The translations under genes and the position numbers were made by a program. This document shows, in pieces, positions 5,185 to 7,337 of a DNA stretch of 7,337 nt (positions within the stretch are counted from its first letter, which is position 1; every line of letters begins with the position of its first letter). Source of the stretch: Bacteroidales bacterium UBA1179 (GTDB lineage Bacteria > Bacteroidota > Bacteroidia > Bacteroidales > Bacteroidaceae). The stretch lies in assembly GCA_002309915.1 (NCBI GenBank), contig DBYT01000067.1, positions 5,709 to 13,045 on the forward strand, given 5' to 3'. Under the pieces are notes generated by a model. The model worked only from the letters and a program-made list of their open reading frames with translations, searched no databases and had not been told where the DNA came from.

Positions 5185-6288
5185 ATGCAGCCTTATCTGG
5201 AGAATACTTTCCTGCAGTCGGCAGGACAATACAAAGGCACCGGAATCTACAGTCTGGAAGGTGGCCAGTTCAGCAATAAGTACTTTATAATCAGCAATGA
5301 AGGCACACGTCATCTCCTTGCCTCACCCGAGGTTATAGGATATGATTCGTACCTTGCCATGTGCGGCGCCACCAGCGATATGCTGGGTTGGCTCAAGGAG
5401 CGCGGCATGGTGGGTGAAGACGCCGACATCATGACCATCCTGCGCGGCGGTCTGAACTACCCGCTCGAGGAGTGCAGCTACCGTAACGGCATACGCATCA
5501 ACAATATGGACTTTGTCTCATGCGAGCGCGTTATCCGCAACAACCAGATTACAGGCCTTGACATCCGATACACCAAACTGCGCGCCCCACAGGACATCAC
5601 CCTCATGATCGGTGATATCATCGCATCGGGCGAGACCCTGGCACGCTGCATCCGTTACATCATAGCCGAGTTCAAGCGTCTGGGCGGCAGCATCCGCCGC
5701 ATGATCTTCTTCACCATCGGAGGCACCCGCGCCATCGAGCTGTTTGAGGAACTCACCCCCGAGTTCCGTTTCCACTGGCCTGAATTCGAGGGCATTACCT
5801 GCATTTTCTACGAGGGCATCTTCTCGGCCTACAAGGACAAGGGCGTGACCGGCATCAGCTGGCCCGCAATCGACTTCTTCTGGAAGGACGGAGTGATATC
5901 CCCCGAGTTCCGCAAGTATGTACTGGCCGATGACGACGCGCTGTTTGAGAAGTGCATCATCTACGACGGTGGCGCACGCCGTTACGAGATTCCCGACCAC
6001 TATCACGAGGTAACCGAATACTGGACCGATATCAAGGCCGCAGCCGACAACTTTAAGTTCAAGGATTTCCTGGATGAGAAGCTGGGATACCGCACTCCCG
6101 TCAGCCAGAAGAAATGGCTGGAACTCAACCACTACCAGAATCTGGACCAGGAGGCTATGACGGCTCTCTACTCACAGGAGAAGGAGTTCGCGGAGAAATC
6201 GGCCAATCTGGATATCCGCGAGATTGCCGACCGCCGTCTGCGCGAGTTCAAGAAGGCTCTCAAGCCCTACAGTTCCATCAAGAAATGA
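5185..6288 (+). CDS. Phosphoribosyltransferase-like protein of unassigned family
   Basis: A 367-residue soluble protein that I do not recognise by name. The middle carries a type I phosphoribosyltransferase signature: TLMIGDIIASGETL (139-152), predicted strand, PRPP loop and helix. The usual acidic pair is reduced to Gly-Asp (143-144). Upstream, DIMTILRGGLNYPLEE (81-96) resembles the ILRAGL segment of uracil phosphoribosyltransferases. MIFFTIGGTRAIELFEEL (173-190) sits where those enzymes have the strand and helix after the PRPP loop. About 175 further residues follow, including CIIYDGGARRYEIP (257-270) and a charged helical C-terminus (319-360) that I cannot match. Total length is well above the roughly 210 residues of Upp. 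No signal peptide or membrane segment is present. The ATG at 5185 is chosen over the in-frame TTG at 5155, which overlaps the -7 box. It lies 24 bp before codB in a probable operon, which favours a role in pyrimidine-base salvage. Activity on uracil or cytosine is inference only. Confidence 0.85.
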   Translation: MQPYLENTFLQSAGQYKGTGIYSLEGGQFSNKYFIISNEGTRHLLASPEVIGYDSYLAMCGATSDMLGWLKERGMVGEDADIMTILRGGLNYPLEECSYRNGIRINNMDFVSCERVIRNNQITGLDIRYTKLRAPQDITLMIGDIIASGETLARCIRYIIAEFKRLGGSIRRMIFFTIGGTRAIELFEELTPEFRFHWPEFEGITCIFYEGIFSAYKDKGVTGISWPAIDFFWKDGVISPEFRKYVLADDDALFEKCIIYDGGARRYEIPDHYHEVTEYWTDIKAAADNFKFKDFLDEKLGYRTPVSQKKWLELNHYQNLDQEAMTALYSQEKEFAEKSANLDIREIADRRLREFKKALKPYSSIKK

Positions 6289-6312
6289 TTTCACCAAACA
6301 AACTTTACAGAT

Positions 6313-7337
6313 ATGGCTTACAAGAAACCCGATGTAGACTTTACATCAAGCAGAGTAACCCCCGAGGGCCGCAAGAGCAACCTCAGTATGTTTATGGTTA
6401 TGCTGGGATTCACCTTCTTCTCAGCAAGTATGTGGGCTGGCCAGAACCTGGCTGCAGGCCTTAATTTCGGACAGTTTATAGGCGCTTTGATACTTGGTGG
6501 TATCATCCTGGGCGCATACACAGGCACACTCGGTTTCATCGGTGCCAAGACAGGTCTCACACTCGACATGCTGGCACACCGCAGTTTCGGCCGCAAGGGC
6601 AGCTGGCTTCCCAGTGCAATGATCAGCTTCACTCAGATAGGTTGGTTCGGCGTAGGTCTGGCCATGTTCGCCATTCCTGTCGCTCAGGAGCTCCTCCATC
6701 TTGAGGTTTCAGCTGAGCACATGCCTTTTGTAGGTTATGTTCTGGTTGCCGTTGCCGGTATTCTCATGACCGCCAGCGCATTCTTCGGAATCAAGAGCCT
6801 TACCATCGTAAGCTGGGTTGCAGTTCCTCTGGTTGGTATCCTGGGTACCGTTGCAATGATCGAGGCCGTACGTCGCGGTGACAACACCCTGGCCGAGCAG
6901 TTCGCTCTTGTAAACGACGGTTCACTGACCATCATCACAGGTGCCGGTCTGGTTATCGGTAGTTTCGTATCAGGCGGTACCGCTACTCCTAACTTCGCAC
7001 GTTTCAGCAAGACCGCCAAGATTGGCTGCATCACCACTGTTGTAGCTTTCTTCCTGGGTAACTCACTGATGTTCTTCTTCGGAGCCGTATCAAGCATCTA
7101 CGTTGGCGGTAACGATATCTTCGAGGTTATGCTTAACCTGAACATGTTCTACATCGCAGTATTCGTTCTGGGTCTGAACATCTGGACAACCAATGACAAC
7201 GCCCTCTACTCATCAGGTCTGGGTCTGTCAAACATCTTCGGACTGTCCAAGAGAACAATGGTGCTTATCGCAGGTATCATCGGCACACTGGCTGCCGTAT
7301 GGCTCTACTGGAACTTCTGCGGCTGGCTGAACGTTCT
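6313..7337 (+). CDS. codB: Cytosine permease CodB, NCS1 family (3' end outside window)
   Basis: Inner-membrane symporter of the NCS1 (nucleobase-cation symporter-1) family importing cytosine. The frame runs from the ATG at 6313 through 341 codons to the window edge; E. coli CodB has 419 residues, so about 80 are missing. Segments closely matching E. coli CodB as I know it: MLGFTFFSASMWAG (30-43), GFIGAKTGLT (74-83), FGRKGSWLPS (92-101), TQIGWFGVGLAMFAIPV (107-123) with the TM3 Trp, LVIGSFVSGGT (213-223), AFFLGNSLMFFFGA (245-258) and VLGLNIWTTNDNALYSSGLG (285-304). About ten hydrophobic helices are visible before the cut. The cytoplasmic N-terminus of about 24 residues is polar. No Shine-Dalgarno is seen and there is no terminator in the 24-bp gap after the preceding gene, so the two are likely cotranscribed. 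A relative, CytX, imports the thiamine precursor hydroxymethylpyrimidine in other bacteria; the close match to CodB favours cytosine. Confidence 0.95.
   Translation, partial: MAYKKPDVDFTSSRVTPEGRKSNLSMFMVMLGFTFFSASMWAGQNLAAGLNFGQFIGALILGGIILGAYTGTLGFIGAKTGLTLDMLAHRSFGRKGSWLPSAMISFTQIGWFGVGLAMFAIPVAQELLHLEVSAEHMPFVGYVLVAVAGILMTASAFFGIKSLTIVSWVAVPLVGILGTVAMIEAVRRGDNTLAEQFALVNDGSLTIITGAGLVIGSFVSGGTATPNFARFSKTAKIGCITTVVAFFLGNSLMFFFGAVSSIYVGGNDIFEVMLNLNMFYIAVFVLGLNIWTTNDNALYSSGLGLSNIFGLSKRTMVLIAGIIGTLAAVWLYWNFCGWLNV

Noticed and set aside
5518..6132. 204-codon minus-strand ORF opposite the phosphoribosyltransferase-like gene
   Set aside because: Its low-complexity Val/Ala/Gly/Asp composition is typical of antisense to a GC-rich gene; the plus-strand product has clear fold motifs.
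6735..7097. 120-codon minus-strand ORF in the codB region
   Set aside because: The plus strand encodes unmistakable CodB motifs throughout this stretch.
1..7337. CRISPR array, tRNA or rRNA gene, insertion sequence or attachment site
   Set aside because: No regularly spaced direct repeats, tRNA-like cloverleaf, rRNA segment, transposase or terminal inverted repeats were seen on reading the window.

Overview
The window reads as chromosomal DNA of a gut-type Bacteroidales (Bacteroidota). The evidence is the -7 boxes of the TAnnTTTG form typical of that phylum, the near absence of Shine-Dalgarno sequences before the starts, a TonB-dependent receptor paired with a PnuC-family permease under a TPP riboswitch, and genes whose products resemble Bacteroides/Prevotella proteins. 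Genus cannot be set from the sequence alone.

Left part (1-1682): the 3' part of an ABC-F ATPase gene of Uup type runs rightward off the left edge. It converges, with only 8 bp between stop codons, on a leftward gene for a cytidylate-kinase-like protein that has its own good Bacteroidales promoter. The 295 bp that follow (1683-1977) hold no gene but are dense in regulation: the leftward promoter, a 10-bp perfect inverted repeat with a T-run on the minus strand, a second dyad inside the rightward promoter, a TPP (THI-box) riboswitch aptamer, and a candidate expression platform that can pair with the start codon of the next gene.

Middle part (1978-5106): a two-gene thiamine uptake operon. An 828-residue TonB-dependent outer-membrane receptor would bring thiamine or a derivative across the outer membrane. 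A 7-helix PnuT-type permease, 6 bp downstream, would pass it across the inner membrane. Intracellular TPP would shut the operon off through the riboswitch. No thiamine kinase or pyrophosphokinase is encoded with them here.

Right part (5107-7337): after a 78-bp gap containing a second TACCTTTG -7 box and a small palindrome, a 367-residue protein is encoded that I cannot assign to a named family but which carries a phosphoribosyltransferase-like PRPP loop and a uracil-phosphoribosyltransferase-like ILRGGL segment. It is followed 24 bp later by a cytosine permease (CodB), cut by the right edge. The pair suggests a pyrimidine-base uptake and salvage unit. Its placement behind the thiamine operon leaves open a link to the thiamine pyrimidine precursor. 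The most interesting items are the start-codon-mimicking riboswitch platform and the unusual phosphoribosyltransferase-like protein next to codB.
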